Shown piece after piece: positions 39,768 through 50,710 of a DNA stretch of 64,000 bases. Numbering within the stretch: position 1 is the first letter of the stretch; the number at the start of each line of letters is the position of its first letter. The position numbers and the translations under genes were made by a program. Source of the DNA: Nigrospora sphaerica (lineage: Eukaryota; Ascomycota; Sordariomycetes; Amphisphaeriales; Apiosporaceae); NCBI GenBank assembly GCA_018287875.1, contig JAGVVL010000013.1, forward strand, positions 3,348,001 to 3,412,000, given 5' to 3'. A model generated the notes under the pieces. That model was not told where the DNA came from and searched no databases. It was given only the letters and a program-made list of their open reading frames with translations.

Positions 39768-42496
39768 TCACCTCACGCCGGCGCGCGAGCTCCGGCCCCG
39801 TTCCCGCTCGCCGTCGTGCCGCGTCGTGCCCGTGGCGCGCATCCAGTCCTCCCACTCCTTGGCGATCTCCATGAGCACCGAGCTCATGACGCTGGCGCTG
39901 GCCATGAGGCCGTGGCCCTCGCCCTCGAGCACGCGCACCTCGCACCGCCGCATCATCTTGCCGAGCCACTTGACGTTCTCCACCGGCACGCGCGTGTCCC
40001 GGCTGCCGTGGTGGAGCACCACGGGCCGCGTGATGTCGACGTAGCGGAAGCCGATCGTGTGCCGCCGCTCCAGGCACACGAGAAGGTCCACCGCCGGGTT
40101 CGCCCCCCGCGTCGCGAGGTCCCAGATGGCGTGCGTCAGCCGGTTGTCGTACACCGACTGCCGCTCCTGGTCCGCCGCCGCGTCCGCCGCCGCGTCGAGC
40201 ACCGCCAGCTCCGCCCCTCGGGCCCGGATTGCGTCCAGCTGATCGGGTGACGCATAGGGCAGCGCCGCCCGGTCTTCCAGCCTGTCTGCTTCCAGCTGGC
40301 TCGCCATACCGTCCTTGTCAATCCCGGCCGCCCGGTCACGGCTACTGGGCCTCGCCGAGATCTTGCGCTTGTTGGCATGGCGCGGCGTTTTGGGCAATGA
40401 GCTGGTGAGGGAGCTGCTGGTGGCGCTCATGAAGGAACTGTTCGCAACTTTAAGGAATGGCGTCGGCAGGGCCCGAAGGATCCTTTGCGACGTGGGTATA
40501 GCGTTGGTCGGCGGCATGGCCTGCGTCGCGCCGAAGACGTTCATCTGAGACGGCGGGATCCAGGGCGCGAGAAGGTGTATGCGGCCGCGAATGTGTTGGG
40601 GCATGCGCAGCGCCGTGGCAAGAGCGTAAATGGCCCCCGCCGAATGGGCCAGCATCGAAAACTTTGTTATCTTCAAGGCTTGGCAAATGGCGTACACGTC
40701 GTCTGGTAAAAAAAAAAGTAAGTCGGGGGTCTAAGCGGGAGGAGGAGGGGGGGGAAGGTTGACGCACCAGGCCAACCGAGGGGAGTGGCCGTCCCGTCAG
40801 TGTAGGGCTCGCTGTCGCCCACTCCAGGGCGGTCGGGGGTGATGAGGCGTAGTTTGAGGGTCAAGGCGAGTTCGTCGTAGAAAGCCGTGATGTACCGCGT
40901 CAGCCCCATGCCGACGCAGCAGAAGACAGCCGACCCTTCCGAGTCTCCCACCTCGGAAAAGGAGATGACGCGACCGGTCTGGGGATGCTTGATCTTCTGA
41001 GACAGCCTCGGGGAGCACAGGTACGACTCGACGGCATCGTCCACCGAGTCGGCGCTCCCGGGTCGTTCGTAGCCCACGCTCGGCTCGGGCGACGGCGCGC
41101 GGCGCTCTTCGGGCTCGGGGCTCTTGGTCCCCGAGAGGCGCGTGAGCCGAGAACTGCTTCGCTTCGTCTTCAGGGTCTCGCCGGGCTCGGGGGTGGTGCG
41201 GCCCGACCGCCTCCCCGACCGCCTCCGTTCGGTGCTGTGCGCGCTGCGTCTCCGGCTTGCGTAGACGGCCGGGAACGGGGCACCTTCGTCAAGGCCGTCC
41301 TCGGTCGCCGCCGGTCTCTCGTGCGCACCGCCGGTTTCCCTCGCCGACGGGCTGGTAGGCATGATGGGCTGTGTGCAGTGGGGCATGTCGACTCGCAGCA
41401 AGTCGGGCCGGTACCTCCGCTCCGTCTGGGAGTTGTGGCGCGCCGGGTAGGATGGCCGGTTCGAGGTAGGCGGGTCGCAGGCCCGGTCGTGTTCTTCGTC
41501 TTCGGGAATGCTGTCGTTGACGCCGGCGTCACCTTCCCGTTTTGAGCACCTCCGCGACAAGCGCTTCGCGCCGGACCCTGTCTTGCGCAGGGAGGATTCC
41601 CTGGCAGGGATGGCCGCCGGGAAGCTGGTGGTGTCGAACGAAGGGCTGCGGACGGGCAGGTCCCTCGAACTCAAATAATCGTCGTATGCTGGCTCCTCGC
41701 TGATTGGGGTCTCGGCGAAAAAAGGATCCGGACTCAGGGTTTGCGGGTTTGCTGAGCTTGAGCCCCCCGGTCCGTTGAGGTTGCCACCCACGGCGCCGAC
41801 GCTGGCACGTTTGCGCTCGGTGGAACTGGCACGCAGGCGTTCCTTGGAGCTCATGTACATCAACCCCCGATGTTTGCGCCCGGTAAAGCGGCCCCAGCTG
41901 TCTTGGGAATCCTGTCGCCGCAGCGAGCCGGACCGTTCGACCGACAGGTTGCCGATGCTGCGCGAATCGTCGGGGGACGAGACTTCGGAGCTGCGCGACG
42001 AGGGGCGCGAGGAGCGGAGAAGGGAGCGGAGGCTGCTCGAGAGATCGCGGCTGGGCGACTTGGGGGTTCGGGGGGATTTCGGGGCGGTTAATTGGGAGAA
42101 GCCCGAGGGCGGCTTGGAGGTGCGGACGACAGGAGGGCAGGCGGCCAAGTCGTCGAGCGAGCGTTCTTCGTCGAGCTTGCTCAGAGGCGGCGACAGGAAA
42201 GCACTGTATTCGAGGCCAAAACCGCCAGGGGCCGGCGTGGTAGGGGCGGAGACGGAGGTGGCAGGGCCGTCGAAGAGACGGTGGGCGGGCTGGGAGATGA
42301 CGGACAGGCTGGTGATCAGGGAAGAAATGACCTCGGGGGAAGCCGGCGGGACGGCAACGTGACCCTGCTCGTCATGGTGGACGCGCAGCTGGAAAGAGGG
42401 ATCCTCGGAGAACTTTCGCAGCGCTTGTTGGCGGGTCTGCGATTGCGACCGGCGTCGGTGGACAGGAAGCGATGCGGAGCGCGGCATCGAATCCAT
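39768..42496 (-). CDS. Alpha/beta hydrolase with a long disordered N-terminus (two exons)
   Basis: Exon 1 is 42496-40768 and exon 2 is 40702-39768. The 65-nt intron has donor GTGCGT, a run of ten T and acceptor ACCAG; the phase 1 splice joins TPLGWP to DDVYAICQALK. The 887-residue protein has about 490 residues of Ser/Arg/Pro-rich disordered sequence with many SP, TP and RxxS sites. An alpha/beta hydrolase domain follows. Visible elements are the strand and turn RLITPDRPGVGDS, the nucleophile elbow AHSAG (Ser597), the acid in HHGSRDTRVP and the catalytic His in GEGHGL. A Lys/Arg-rich insert splits the domain (KTPRHANKRKISARPSS), so a lid is likely. The N-terminus suggests phosphorylation control. 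Substrate is unknown, possibly a lipid or ester. Confidence 0.88.
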
Positions 42497-45400
42497 GATT
42501 CACTTAGCACTATTAGTAGAGCAGCCCCTGCGATTGGGCGTGCTCTTGCTTGCGCCGGCGGTCGCCCGAGTAAGACCAGGCGAGACACGCGCAAGGAGCA
42601 CAAGCAAACTCTGGCAAGCCGGGATCTCAACCCGGGACGAGGTGTGTGGAATACGGCCTATTGCCTAATTGGCCCGCATGCAGCGCGAGCGACCGCAAGC
42701 GCGAGGACGCCGAGGGAGGGGGGAGGCTGTGTGTGTGTGCGCGTGCGTGGAATGCAGCCAAATAATGCAATGCAGGTGAGACGCTGCGCTGCCGCCGGCC
42801 CTGGGGCGATCGGACGGACGAAACTTCGCGCCGGGGGGGAAATAACGAACTGGGGGGGAAGGGGGAGCGATCTCCTGCAAGCTGAGAGGCCCGACGACGG
42901 GCTGAGAAGAAGAAAGCAGTGGGACAAAACACTATCGAGTTGCCTGGGCGGGGATCCGATGGGATGCAACACGCGAACGGGATCGACTTGGGCCCGAATC
43001 GCTGCCGAGCTCTCGACTAGGACAAGCCGGCGGTTTCCTAGATCTGCCCGGTGCAGATGCACGTCTTGTCGCGCGCGGCTTTCAGTGGGGTAGGTCGTTT
43101 CGGTCTCGCAAAGTGCCGTCACCTCTTTTCTTTCTTGTCTTGCGCCCTGGACGGTAGGGAAGAGAGACAGACGGGTTCGAAGGACGGGGGGGGCGAAGAG
43201 GGAGAGACGATACACGCTTGTTCGCATGAACCGATGGCCTTCTGGTAAAACGGGTGGCGCACTGGCTAGGAAAAGTCAAGTCACCCCCCCCCCTCCCCCC
43301 ATATTCCAGATGCCAGGGGAGGGTGGAGGAGGTGGACAGGAGGATTTGACCCGTCGTGAGCTCCAGCGTCCGGCTACTACTGTGTCTACGTGTAACAAAC
43401 GTCCCTATTGTAACTACGACGTCAATTGCCGTCGAGTGAAAGCGGGGTGGGTGCCGGTCCCCAAGCGAAACTCGCCCCCAGTTCGTGTGTTTTCGGTGCC
43501 CAGCCGTTACATCCATCTTGCCATCCGGAAGATATCTCTGACGGATGCCGTGCCGGCGAACTCGATACTTCCCCCCGACCCTGCCTATATGATGTATGAA
43601 TGGATGGGCACATTGGTTCACGTGCCTCGCTGGCTGGGAAACCCGCTGCCAGGCTTCCTTGTACTGCTGCCGCCCGTTCCACCCCCTCGGCCTCGTAAAG
43701 TGGGCATCGTAGGTCGTCCCTAGGGGTGTGGATGCGGATGAGTGGATGGGCTGTTGGTGGGCTTGTGACATCGGCCGGCTTTCGACAGCGGGTGGGTGGA
43801 TTCCGTTCGTGCTGTGGGAGATTGGTGATCCCCTACGGCCTTAAATTGGAGCTCGGGCGACTGGGCGAGGGAGGGGTGATAAGAAATGGACGGGAAGCAC
43901 TGGAGCATCCGTGGATGGAACTGCTTCCGAACCCCGTCGTCGTGCCAGCATGCTCGTCAACCAGTGGCCATCGATGCCTCGTCGCCGTGCCCAGCGTGCC
44001 ACAGAATCGCCTCGGCTGGCTCTCGGGTCCGCTAGCCCCGGAAAGGATCGCCCACACGGGCACCACATGCGCCGCGTGCGTGCTTGTCGCGCAAGCGATG
44101 CGAGGAACTGAAATTAGCCCTGTGTCTGCGACAACCGACCTGCCGGTCCTCATCACCCGCATCTGGCGGATAGAAATGTACGGGTCCGTATGGGGCCCGG
44201 TACGAGGATCGAGCAACGCCGTGTTCCCCTAGAATTTTACGTATTCGGCCACGAACCACGAGCGGGTACCTGCCTACGGACCAAGCCATTGCACAGAGAC
44301 GCATGCGTATCTGTTTTGCGCGACCACCTGGTGCACCTCGGTGCTCTTCGTGAGCAAATGAGCCTACGCGCTTTCCTTGGTGTTCGGCCTTCGCTCCCTG
44401 GTATGCGACCCGGTAGGAGGGCGTCATAGCGACGAGGCTAGAGCCAATGTCCGGCACGGGGCTATTTTCTCGCTCGGGGGCTGAAATTTTGCTTATTTCC
44501 CCCGGGCGGCCAGTCATCGCTGCCTAGCCTGTCTTTGGCTGGCGCCCCTGAGAACCTATTCTCTCTCTGCATGGGACCTGCCTACCCTGCCGGCATAGCT
44601 TCCCATGGTCGCCCTGTGAACATCGCACTAAGTTAGAGTGAGGGGGCCCCGTCCCGATGGGCCATTCATCATCGCCCGCGCGTGTGTCTAGCCATGGCGC
44701 GCATGCTTAGCCAAGGGCAGGGCTGTCGAAGCAGACTTCTGCCGTCGTATCCATGCATCATCCATCGCCTTGCTTCCCAGCGGTAGAGAAACGGCCCGCC
44801 CATTCGTCCCAGGTTCACGGAACACCTTCGGCAAGCTTCGACGCCCTGACGCCGTCGCCGGGTTCCGCAGGCACGAGCCGGGGCGCTTGACCGCCGGCCG
44901 CGGCCTCAGGATAGTACCGTGTAGATGGCGTGGATCGACTGATTTAGGGATGCAGTTGGCAGGATGGCGGTGAAGTTTGCCGGCCCGGTAGTTATTAGGT
45001 GCTCCTTCTGGCGCTTCACTTTGGGCCTGGCCGGCAAGCCAAGGCAGCATCGGACGAGTCAGGCGCACAGCTGACGCCCGTATTCCTTCCTCTCTTGCTC
45101 CCCCAATCGCCCCTTCCGCCCCTTCTCTGCCCGCCCACCTTAGCTTCTCTTGGGCCTATCAAGAGTCCGTCTCCTTCCCCTTTCACCCGAACCGTAGACA
45201 GCGATGGCTTGGGCAACGGTGCTGCTTTCGCGTGCGGCGCCGGAGATTACTTTGGACATTTCGGCTCGCTTCCTGGGCTCGCCTGGCCCTGAATCGCCAT
45301 CGGCCTTGCTCGGCCCACCCTTGGATCTCGGAGACTAGCCCGTGGTCGGTCACATATCCAGGCGACTGACGTCGGGTAGAAGGAGGGGCCTTGGCTTCGG

Positions 45401-46924
45401 TTTTCGCTCGGGACGGTCAGAGCCAGATCAACCTGCACGCACCGACCGACGACAACAGCCATATGGACGATGATATACGGGCCCATGACCGCTGTTGAGT
45501 CCTTATCGGCAGCCCTTGCGCAAACAAATCCCACCTCCCCCCCCCCCCAGGGCCCTAGAGCCTCTTGGGTCCGTGTGTGCCGCGGGCGTCGGGGCGCACT
45601 GCGTAACATACGGACCAAATCCCGGGTTCTTTAATGGACGGTGTTATTGACGGCCCAGCCCGACAGGGATCTACTGGCGGCAGCATCATACCATACCCAG
45701 AGCTCACTAGGGGATTGGATGGATAAGGGAGTGGACGGACCATGTGCGTTCCCCCGCAACCCGCATGATGCAGATCCAGCAACTGGCACGTCTGTCCTGA
45801 TACCCCTCGACATCCTGACACCCCGGCGCCTTGGCACACCTATGGCATAATTGAAAAGGTCGTGTACCGACTTTTGAGACCGCATGGGTTGGCATGGGAA
45901 TATCACGATGGACGGCGGCATCTGCTACGGATTGATTGCATGCCCGCCTTCCAACTCATACGCTCGCACGCGGGCGCCAGCCAGCTTTGCCTGGATGGGA
46001 TGGAACGCGTCATGGCACGCATCGAGGCCCAACCGCCTCAGGCCACCAGCCCGTGCGTACGTGCCATGCGTCCGTCCATCCCACGCCTGTCGTTGCGCCC
46101 GCCGCACGCACGGAGGGAGGGGTTTTATCGCTGCCCGTTCCGCCTGGGTTGCCATCCCGTGGGCGGCAACGGGAGCGTCTGTGGTGGATGGAACAGAAGG
46201 TCGTTCTTTTCTTTTGGTGGTTCCCGAAAACGACGGTGGCCGCACCGCATTGATTCGAGCCGGCGCAAACCCGTGCGGGGTTTCGTCAAGCGTCGTGGTC
46301 GGCATGGCCGGGTAGCGGGGGGAGGAGGGAAGAAATATTTTTTCTTGCTGCATACCAAGTAGCTAATCGATGGGGGGAGGGGTTTCCAGAACATGGCATT
46401 CCCATGAACAGCATGGCCCTGCCAATCCACCAACTCAGCTGCAGGGCTCGCAGGGTTCGCATAGTCGTCGCTCGACAACCAACCACCTGTCCCTCAACAC
46501 CCACTCCTCAGGTCGGCCCGTCGAGCGCGACTGGAGTCTGGAGGTTCGACGGCCAGCCATTCGATGGGGTCGCGTCCCCACGTCATCGTCTGTCTCCACG
46601 ACGGACGCGACCCAGGGCCCTCTCCAGGGCGACCAGGGCGGCCAGGGCGGCCAGGGCGGCCAGGGCGGCCAGGGCAGATAGATACACCGACACCGCAATG
46701 CACAACACGCCAAAAACCCCGGCTGCTAAGAATCGCTAGGCGCGCAAGTAGCGGTCGGTGAGCCGCGTCAGATTCTGCCACATCGCTCTCGACCCCTCCT
46801 CGTCTTTTGTGTTGTTGTGACTTTTATTCTGCTCAGTCCAACAGCCCTCGCAACACACGCAACGCCGCATCGTGAGAGAGAGCTCGCACCACCAGTCTGA
46901 CGCCATCCGCCTCCAGCCGCCAGC
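42497..46924. other. 4.4 kb without a supported gene
   Basis: The largest gap in the gene-rich part. Long open frames occur on both strands but look like GC-driven chance: no domains, no signal peptide, no consistent splicing, many stops in the best frame. Features noticed: a tRNA-like remnant on the minus strand near 42609-42661, a TGTGTGTGCGCGTGCG run at about 42731-42748, C-runs at 43286 and about 45540, and a six-copy 9-bp minisatellite at 46625. An RNA gene or a multi-exon gene with short exons could be missed. Confidence 0.4.
46625..46676 (+). repeat. 9-bp minisatellite (CAGGGCGGC)
   Basis: About six tandem copies of CAGGGCGGC (the first reads CAGGGCGAC). It reads GQGGQG in one frame and GRPGRP on the other strand, but neither frame looks like a gene. 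Confidence 0.85.
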
Positions 46925-47996
46925 ATGGATCTCCTCCTGTCCCTGCCCATTGTCTCGTACTTTGCGGCCCCCATGGTGACATCGTGGTCCACGTCGCTCA
47001 ATCTGTGCGTCGCGCCGAAGCCGCGAGCCGGGCCTTCGGCCTCGCTTGCTCGGGTCCCTTGCTAACCGCCGTCGCAGCCTCTTCTTCTACATGACATGGG
47101 CCTCCCTCGTCTTCTCCTACAGCGCGCTGCGCATTGAGCTGATCGGAACCCTCGTCCTCCGGCTCGTGCTATGGCTCGTACCGACATTGTTCTTCCTGCT
47201 GTTTGACATCGGCCTGCCGCGCCTGTCCGAGGCCATCAAGCACTACGGCACCACCTCGCTGCCGCGCCGCGATGCCGTGCCGCTGCTGAAGCAGCTGCTG
47301 CTGGCCCTCGGTAACCTCGTGCTCTTTACCGGCGTCCAGGCCCTGCTCTCCATGGCCGCCTCCAAGCTGTTCAAGGGCCCCCTCTTCACCACATCGACGA
47401 CACTGCCCCTGCCGTGGCAGATCTTCAAGCACGTCAGCATGCTGTTCGTCGTGCGCGAGGTCCTGACCTACTACATCCACAAGCACCTGCTGCACTCGCG
47501 CGGGCCCCTGGCCGCCTGGCACAAGAACTTCGCCCACTCGCACCGCGGCGCCCCCTACTCGCTGCTGACATACGCCGACCACCCGCTGCCACTGCTGCTG
47601 CACCGGCTGCTGCCGAGCTACCTGCCGGCGCTGCTGATCCGCCCGCACCTCCTGACCTACTTCGTCTTCACCATGCTGGCCACGCTCGAGGAGATGATGA
47701 CGATGAGCGGCTACAGCATCGTGCCCGGCCTCGTCCTCGGCGGCATCGCCCGCCGCCATGCCACCCACTACGCCTGCCGCGGCAGGGGCAACTACAGCTC
47801 CTGGGGCGTGCTCGACTTCGCCCACGGCACCAACGTCGGCCGCGACGTCATCGACGAACTGCAGGACGAGGCCGACCGCTACCGCATCAAGAAGCGGTCC
47901 ACCCAGAAGCTGGCCGCCCCCACCGGCGCCAGCGACGTGTCCGACACCGACTCGGGCAAGAAGTCGCGCAAGAGCACCACCCGCAAGCGGCTGTAG
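46925..47996 (+). CDS. Sterol desaturase / fatty acid hydroxylase family membrane enzyme (two exons)
   Basis: Exon 1 is 46925-47004 and exon 2 is 47078-47996. The 73-nt intron has donor GTGCGT, branch GCTAAC and acceptor TCGCAG; the phase 2 splice joins SLNL to LFFYMTW. The 332-residue protein has about four hydrophobic segments and the histidine clusters of di-iron hydroxylases. These are His161, His163 and His166 in HKHLLH; His175, His180 and His182 in HKNFAHSH; and His254 and His257 in HATHY; DFAHG adds another. Family members hydroxylate or desaturate sterols, sphingoid bases or fatty acids in the ER. The C-terminus is basic, with KKSRK and RKRL, consistent with ER retention. It is not clearly ERG3, ERG25 or SUR2 by eye; the substrate is open. 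Confidence 0.9.
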
Positions 47997-49146
47997 ATGG
48001 TTCCGGCGGGCGCGCACCTCTGGGATGGTTGTCGGAAACGCAGAGGCGGGTTGCCGGCTCCCGGCCGAGCCCTCATGTTGGCTTATGATTAGTTTACGAC
48101 GATATGGTTCATGCTGGAAAAAGCAGGTGTCGGAAAGGCGGACGGGTATATGAATTGGGAAACGTCGGTTACGATCAGCCGGAAATATATCGTCGACATG
48201 TAAACCACAGTCCAGCCGCACGGCCCACGGTGAAACTCAAAGAGTGCCGCCTCCCACATATCCTTTGGACTAAGGCCGCCTTAAGGGTCACAAGACCTTG
48301 GTCAAGCCGGCCCACCGAGCCCCTGAGAGGCGGGCATAGTGTACGACTCGGGCCGGCTGGTGGTGTCCATCTTCGCGTCCGGCACGGCAGAGGACGACCC
48401 TGCCTATCACGCCCTTTGCCTCTACCATAGGCCCCCAAGTGGGCATGCGCTGGGCAAGGCGCTTCGTCCGCCGACTCGGCGGCGGATGCAACGAAACCCA
48501 GCACCCCTAAAACGCACTCGAGGCCGCCCTGGGCCATCATCCCGGATGAGTATGGAGGTAGGAGCTTGCCGGGTCGAAGGCCGCTCGGACATTAGCATCG
48601 CAGAGTACCGAACGTCCCATGAGCGGCCTTGAATTTCGATGGACCGTAGCCACCACCGCGTTCGGGCTTTGGCGACACATAGTCGCACGTTGGATGTTCC
48701 TCAAGGTGGGAGGCAAAGACGATACAATGTAACCAACACATGAGGAGTACTTAAAAGAAAAATGGGTACCTATCATGCACCCAAAGCCAGTCTGGAGTCC
48801 CCAGTTGGCATGTTGATTTCCGAGCCCGTTCCCACGTTTCGAGAAGGGTGTTGAATGGCTTGATTGGATGATCAATTGTCGCTGATGAGGAAAGGAGAAG
48901 TGAGCGGTTAGAACTAGAAAAGAGAGGAGACATGCTTATGCGTGCGTGCCAATACCCAGTGTGAGAGCGACTATGTTGAAAACAGCGTATGGTCATTTGC
49001 AAGAGCTGCATGCGTAAGGGTTCAGCAAAGCTGGACCCTTCCGCCTACCGCCCAATAACATAACAATTTAACCCCCCCCCCTGCTGTGCCGGCTTCCAGT
49101 GGGGTCTCTGAAGTTTGAAGTCCAAATAGCGAGCAGATGGCACGTT
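47997..49146. other. Convergent intergenic region
   Basis: About 1.15 kb between two stop codons (plus-strand desaturase, minus-strand secreted gene). No gene recognised. A run of C occurs at about 49072-49081. Confidence 0.45.
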
Positions 49147-49949
49147 TCAGCAGGTGAAGGAACAGGTTAGGCGCTGTGTCGCCTCGTCCTGGTTAAACAT
49201 GTTCAGGCCCTTCCATCCGGCCTTGCATTGGGGCATCGTAGAATCCCATTGCTGGCGGCCGTATGTGAAAGCCTAGAGATAAGGGATCAGTCAGGGGTGT
49301 CTCGTGCGGAAGGAAGAAAGGGGAGGGCGCGGGGGAGGAGGGGGGGGGGCGTTCGCCAACTCCCTCGGCTCCCCCCTGGCTGCGGGAAATAGGAGAAGAA
49401 GGCATGATGGGATCTTACCACGGCGGGTTGCTTGTACGAGGGGAACCCGAGGCGTCCGAGCGAAGCGGGACCCTTGTAGTACGCGACCCGGAGCACGTTG
49501 GACATGCCGGGGCCCGAGACGGCGCCGCGGGAGCCCTCGACGGTCATGGTGACGATGGTGTCGAACTTGCTGTTCTGCACCTTGACGCGCGTGGTCCTGG
49601 CGTCGCCCTTGCGCTTGTCGTACTTGACCTTGACATCGACGTGGCACTGGCTGCGCGGAAAGCCGGGCGGCAGGGGTCTCCCGCCCTTGGGGCCCTTGGG
49701 GCCCTTGGGGCCCTTGGTGGCCGTGGCCGTGGCCGTGGGCGCGGCCGTGCTGGTGCCGTTGGTGGCCGTGGCTCCGGGCACGATGACGCTCGTGCGGAGG
49801 GTGGTGGCCGTGGCCACGGGCAGGACCGCGCTGGTGCCGTTGGTGCCGACGGTGGCCACGGGCACGGCCACGCTGCTGTCGTTGGGGACGGCGGCCTGGC
49901 CGCTGGCGGCGAGGCCGAGGGCGGCGATAAGAGCCGTGCGGGCGTGCAT
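49147..49949 (-). CDS. Secreted protein with Gly-Pro-Lys linker (two exons)
   Basis: Exon 1 is 49949-49419 and exon 2 is 49272-49147. The 146-nt intron has donor GTAAGA, branch CTGAC and acceptor CTCTAG; the phase 0 splice joins KQPAV to AFTYGRQQW. The 218-residue product starts at the ATG at 49949 with a signal peptide (MHARTALIAALGLAASGQA); an upstream in-frame ATG at 50027 would bury it. A Thr/Ala/Val-rich, probably O-glycosylated region with NGT sites is followed by a short collagen-like GPKGPKGPKGG. A folded C-terminal domain of about 110 residues has four cysteines (SQCHV, PQCKA, TCSFTC). The last 42 codons, with three of the four cysteines, come only from exon 2. I do not recognise the domain. 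Confidence 0.75.
49684..49718 (-). repeat. 9-bp coding repeat (GPK)
   Basis: About four copies of the 9-bp unit CCTTGGGGC on the plus strand, coding Gly-Pro-Lys repeats on the minus strand within the secreted protein gene. Confidence 0.85.
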
Positions 49950-50710
49950 GGTGATGGGTTGTCTGTGGGGAAGGTGTAGGGGGTGAGGGGAGTGTTTGGG
50001 GGTCGAGTCGCCGTCGTGCTTCACCAAGGCTTGATGGCTGTAAGCATCAGAACCCGAGAAGGATAAGTCGGCAACGTCTACTTATAGTCATGGTTGTCAG
50101 ATGCCAGAGAGGAACGGCAAATCTGCAAATGCCCTCTATTGAAGGGTAAACCACCGTCCACGCCTTTACCTTGAATCAGACTGCATTTCACCAGAGCTAC
50201 AGAGTGACCATACCAGATTTATTGGCGACCAGAAGGAGTTATGTAAGCGGCATCGAGTTTATCGAAAGCTTCTTTCGTGACTAATGGAAGTTGACAACCC
50301 TTGGTGGCTTTTCCCCGTCCGTCTCGTGATGGGCGACGTCCTGTCTGGGTGTATCACGTTTCTAGAAACCCAAGGACAATCGATAATCATGTTAGAAAGC
50401 TTCAATGGTCTAGAAGGTAAACCATATGAGCTCGGGCTCGCAAGAACGTAAATACGTGCTTTCCATGTAGCGGGGACCAGGTAGCCGCTAAAATGAACAC
50501 TCAACGTGCCTTACCACTATCGAGATTTTGTAGATAGATATGGGTCTTCCCCGTGATGTTGAGAACAATCAAATCCATTACCGGTACTGAATTATATGGC
50601 TAGGCAACTAGGCAACTGCTCGCCTCGGTCGGCGGCTTACTTTGGTTGTTTTATGGCCATGGTAGTTTCTGCGATTTGATTCACCGTCTTTCCCTCACCT
50701 GACCATCGAA
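49950..50710. other. Intergenic, lower GC
   Basis: About 760 bp between the secreted-protein promoter and the 3' end of the HET gene. GC falls relative to the left. No gene or repeat recognised. Confidence 0.45.

Noticed and set aside
43082..43771. A 229-codon minus-strand frame upstream of the hydrolase
   Set aside because: Composition of random GC-rich sequence; competing frame at 43226-43723 on the other strand is just as open.
46370..46681. Frame encoding a GQG repeat
   Set aside because: The repeat is a 9-bp minisatellite open on both strands; the flanking residues look random.
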